A stretch of 64,000 nucleotides of DNA from Oscillospiraceae bacterium (GTDB lineage: Bacteria; Bacillota; Clostridia; Oscillospirales; CAG-272): the NCBI GenBank assembly GCA_015064445.1, contig SVSE01000001.1, forward strand, positions 124,001 to 188,000, in the 5' to 3' direction. Numbering within the stretch: position 1 is the stretch's first letter; every line of letters begins with the position of its first letter. The notes beneath the pieces were generated by a model that was not told the origin of the DNA, did not search any database, and saw only the letters and a list, made by a program, of their open reading frames with translations. Shown in pieces: positions 62,355-64,000 of this stretch. The translations under genes and the position numbers were made by a program.

Positions 62355-62772
62355 ATTTGGAAATTTTATTGTTTATTTTTTTACTTGTGTATTTAACACA
62401 GGCATATACAATAAACCAAATAGCAAAATAAGCTACCAAGAATATTGCAGTAAATATCAATATTACAGCAGGCTCAAATGGAATCCACGAGTTAACTATA
62501 TAGCATAAAACATACGCCAAATAAATACAACCTAAATGGCACAAAAGCGATTTTGCAATTGGCCAACTCTCAATTTGATTAAATATGCTCGCTCCTGCTT
62601 GAATAAAAGCAAGAAGATATGTTGATACAATTGCTAAAAAAATCTGAGGTCCACTAAGAGAAAGATTTTCTGTAGAAAATGATATACACAAGAAAACAAT
62701 TCCTGCAATTATAGGACCGAATCCAGCAAAGGCTAAACCTCTTTGTAAAAATCCCTTTAAATACTTATTCAT
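62353..62772 (-). CDS. DUF3021-family membrane protein
   Basis: 139 residues with four hydrophobic helices (about 10-30, 40-60, 70-90, 105-130) and basic ends (MNKYLKGF, KYTSKKINNK). The family regularly sits after a LytTR-type regulator, as here, and is thought to modulate it. ATG at 62772 is typical of the family, but TTG at 62784 has AAAGG at better spacing, so the start is uncertain; the gene begins 1 bp (or overlaps 11 bp) after the regulator stop. Confidence 0.82.
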   Translation of the reverse strand: MNKYLKGFLQRGLAFAGFGPIIAGIVFLCISFSTENLSLSGPQIFLAIVSTYLLAFIQAGASIFNQIESWPIAKSLLCHLGCIYLAYVLCYIVNSWIPFEPAVILIFTAIFLVAYFAIWFIVYACVKYTSKKINNKISK

Positions 62773-62773
62773 A

Positions 62774-63205
62774 TTAAATACCAATCCTTTCCTTTACCAT
62801 TTTTAATTGTCTTCTGGATACATAATCCTTATATCCATTTTTAAGTGTAACCATAAGCGCTCCACCAAAAGATGCATCAAAGCGATTTATTTTCTTTGTA
62901 TTAATAATACAAGATTGATTTATTTTAATAAAATCTAAATCCAAAACCTCTTCAAGCTCATATAGTCGTCTTTTGATTTGGAGTGTTTGGTTATTTGTGT
63001 GGGCAAAAACCTTGCCATTCTCTATTGCAAAGCAATAAATTTCCGAAGGGGAAAGCTTTATAATAGATGCGTCATCATAACCGAGTATTTCAACTGAATT
63101 TGAAAGAGCCAACTCTTCAATTTCGTCAATCAATTCGGACCTTTTGTGTGCATATATTATAATTTCTTCTTCTCTTTTTTGATCAATATTAACAGTGCAC
63201 TTCAT
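62774..63205 (-). CDS. LytTR-type DNA-binding regulator
   Basis: 143 residues. A short N-terminal part (1-40) with no receiver domain, then the LytTR beta-rich DNA-binding domain (LSPSEIYCFAIENGKVFAHTNN, LYELEEVLDLDFIKINQSCIINTKKI, YVSRRQLKMVKERI; outlined). Regulators of this stand-alone kind pair with DUF3021 membrane proteins and usually control their own operon. AAGGAGGAAATAAAA provides the ribosome site. Preceded by a promoter and two direct repeats of the LytTR type. Confidence 0.9.
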   Translation of the reverse strand: MKCTVNIDQKREEEIIIYAHKRSELIDEIEELALSNSVEILGYDDASIIKLSPSEIYCFAIENGKVFAHTNNQTLQIKRRLYELEEVLDLDFIKINQSCIINTKKINRFDASFGGALMVTLKNGYKDYVSRRQLKMVKERIGI

Positions 63206-63228
63206 TTTTATTTCCTCCTTGTACTTTT

Positions 63229-63256
63229 ATTGTATCGCATTTCAAAAATAATTCAA
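63229..63256 (-). promoter_or_regulatory. Promoter of the LytTR-DUF3021 operon
   Basis: On minus: TTGAAT (63256-63251), 16-bp spacer, TACAAT (63234-63229). Confidence 0.6.
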
Positions 63257-63269
63257 TAGGTTTTAGGTG

Positions 63270-63297
63270 TTCGGTATTTTTCTTACACTATTCGGCA
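63270..63297 (-). promoter_or_regulatory. Two direct repeats, probable LytTR operator
   Basis: TACCGAA (63276-63270) and TGCCGAA (63297-63291) on minus, starting 21 bp apart, just upstream of the -35 box. A 21- to 22-bp period is the known spacing of LytTR-dimer sites in AgrA- and ComE-type regulators. Confidence 0.55.
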
Positions 63298-63323
63298 AAA
63301 AAGGAGCTGTTAGCTCCTTTTTT
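63297..63323 (-). terminator. Terminator after the XRE gene
   Basis: AAAAAAGGAGCT, GTT loop, AGCTCCTTTTTT: a 12-bp stem symmetrical enough to work both ways. Confidence 0.9.
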
Positions 63324-63330
63324 ATTTACG

Positions 63331-63816
63331 CTATACTTTTTTAAAATATAAAAATGAATCTATAAATATCAGCAAAGTACCAATAAAACCAAACAGTGCG
63401 CCTATGATTTTAAGAAAAAAACAAATAACGGTAACTGTATTTACAGAATTGTATATGTCACTTGGCCTTGTTAAATCCTGTGGAAAAAGAAAGCCTGTAG
63501 TTAAAAGTGTTATTCCAGCTGTCAAAAGGATTATGGATACAATGAGCAATATTTTTTGTGTAATTGTTCCTTCTCTTCGTGAATTTGTATTAAGAGTTAT
63601 TTGCTTAGCTTCTTCATTTGATAGCAAATAGTCAATATTAACTCCCATAATTTGTGCTAATTTTTCCATATTATTATAAGACGGATAAATTACACCATTT
63701 TCCCATTTTGAAATTAAAGTCCTTGATATGAAAAGCTTATTCGCCAATTCCTCCTGCGAAAGACTGTTTTCAATTCTATATTTCTTTAATTTGTCTTTGA
63801 ATTTCAAAGCATTCAC
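63331..63816 (-). CDS. XRE-family regulator with two C-terminal membrane helices
   Basis: 161 residues. Helix-turn-helix of the Cro/C1 type at about 5-62 (NSLSQEELANKLFISRTLISKWENG), a short linker (EEAKQITLNTNSRREG), then two membrane helices (about 86-110 and 128-155). A membrane-anchored XRE protein can sense membrane state and hold its DNA site at the membrane; target unknown. Start uncertain: GTG at 63816 or TTG at 63807. It has its own promoter, and two palindromes lie upstream. Confidence 0.85.
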   Translation of the reverse strand: MNALKFKDKLKKYRIENSLSQEELANKLFISRTLISKWENGVIYPSYNNMEKLAQIMGVNIDYLLSNEEAKQITLNTNSRREGTITQKILLIVSIILLTAGITLLTTGFLFPQDLTRPSDIYNSVNTVTVICFFLKIIGALFGFIGTLLIFIDSFLYFKKV

Positions 63817-63831
63817 TTCCCTTCTAATTTG

Positions 63832-63860
63832 ATTATAAATGAATTTTGATAAAAAGTAAA
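63832..63860 (-). promoter_or_regulatory. Promoter of the membrane XRE gene
   Basis: On minus: TTTACT (63860-63855), 17-bp spacer, TATAAT (63837-63832). Confidence 0.65.
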
Positions 63861-63898
63861 GTGAATTTATCTTTTCACAATGTGAAATTTATATTCAC
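63861..63898. promoter_or_regulatory. Tandem GTGAA-TTCAC palindromes, probable XRE operators
   Basis: GTGAA(8)TTCAC at 63861-63878 and GTGAA(7)TTCAC at 63882-63898. Their centres lie about two helical turns apart, directly upstream of the -35 box. A further TTCACAATGTGAA palindrome is formed between them. Confidence 0.5.
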
Positions 63899-63899
63899 A

Positions 63900-63933
63900 A
63901 AAAAATCCAAGCATTTGTAAGCTTGGATTTTTT
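63900..63933 (-). terminator. Terminator of the YebC-family gene
   Basis: AAAAAATCCAAGC, 8-nt loop, GCTTGGATTTTTT. Confidence 0.85.
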
Positions 63934-63936
63934 GTA

Positions 63937-64000
63937 TTAATCGCAGTTTTCCCAGTTATGATATACCTCGGTAACATCATCGTTGTCCTCAAGGTGCTCA
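63937..64000 (-). CDS. YebC/PmpR-family regulator, 3' end only
   Basis: The last 20 or so codons of a minus-strand gene whose start lies beyond the window. The translated end reads EHLEDNDDVTEVYHNWENCD and stop, the typical tail of YebC/PmpR-type regulators (LEDNDDVQ-V--N-). These bind DNA and affect translation of proline-rich proteins in some species. Too short for more to be said. Confidence 0.8.
   Translation of the reverse strand, partial: EHLEDNDDVTEVYHNWENCD

Noticed and set aside
1-64000. CRISPR array, prophage, insertion sequence or tRNA gene
   Set aside because: No regular direct repeats with spacers, no transposase, integrase or phage gene, and no tRNA-like T-loop with matching arms were seen.

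Overview
The window is AT-rich and almost fully coding. It comes from the chromosome of an endospore-forming member of the Firmicutes, most likely class Clostridia. The evidence is SpoIIID and WhiA, typical clostridial operon orders (rnc-radical SAM-smc-ftsY, nusB-xseAB-ispA-tlyA-argR-recN, ylxM-ffh-rpsP-khpA), strong AAGGAGG-type ribosome sites, lipoprotein and secreted cell-wall enzymes with Gram-positive style signals, and no outer-membrane genes. I cannot assign a genus.

Layout. 1-11.5 kb: glycogen/starch use (truncated glycogen phosphorylase, GH13 amylase-family enzyme), an XRE-TPR regulator bracketed by two copies of the same terminator hairpin, a deoxyinosine glycosylase, GluRS and GlnRS in tandem, and a GH3 beta-glycosidase with its two catalytic domains in swapped order. 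11.5-31.3 kb: housekeeping operons. These are infC-rpmI-rplT behind an attenuator leader (infC probably starts at AUU), an rRNA methyltransferase, dprA-topA-trmFO-plsX-rnc-radical SAM-smc-ftsY-rdgB-yhbY-nadD-yqeK-rsfS-leuS, and the very short rpsU. 31.4-33.7 kb: an ECF-like sigma protein with a long C-terminal extension, convergent to a polytopic membrane protein. 33.8-49.9 kb: nusB to recN, murB, whiA, dnaE, a class A penicillin-binding protein, a TspO-like protein and a D,D-carboxypeptidase. 50-52.9 kb: pgi, a small orphan P-loop protein, and a cysteine-rich protein with six consecutive cysteines. 53-56 kb (minus strand): a Crp/Fnr-type regulator in one tight operon with a taurine/nitrate-type ABC importer. 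56-62.3 kb: galE-galM, spoIIID, a roughly 400-bp non-coding stretch, ylxM-ffh-rpsP-khpA, manA. 62.3-64 kb (minus strand): a LytTR-DUF3021 pair, an XRE regulator with two membrane helices, and the 3' end of a YebC-family gene.

How the parts fit. Sugar metabolism (glgP, GH13, GH3, pgi, galE, galM, manA) feeds glycolysis and cell-wall precursors. The core genes cover translation, protein targeting (ftsY and ffh are both present), DNA repair and recombination, and peptidoglycan synthesis. I see no CRISPR array, prophage, transposon or tRNA. The most interesting material is regulatory: nearly identical extended promoters on infC and ylxM-ffh, candidate self-control operators for four accessory regulators, and the unusual sigma-extension and Cys6 proteins. 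All functional statements come from reading the sequence and remembered family features; no database search was run.
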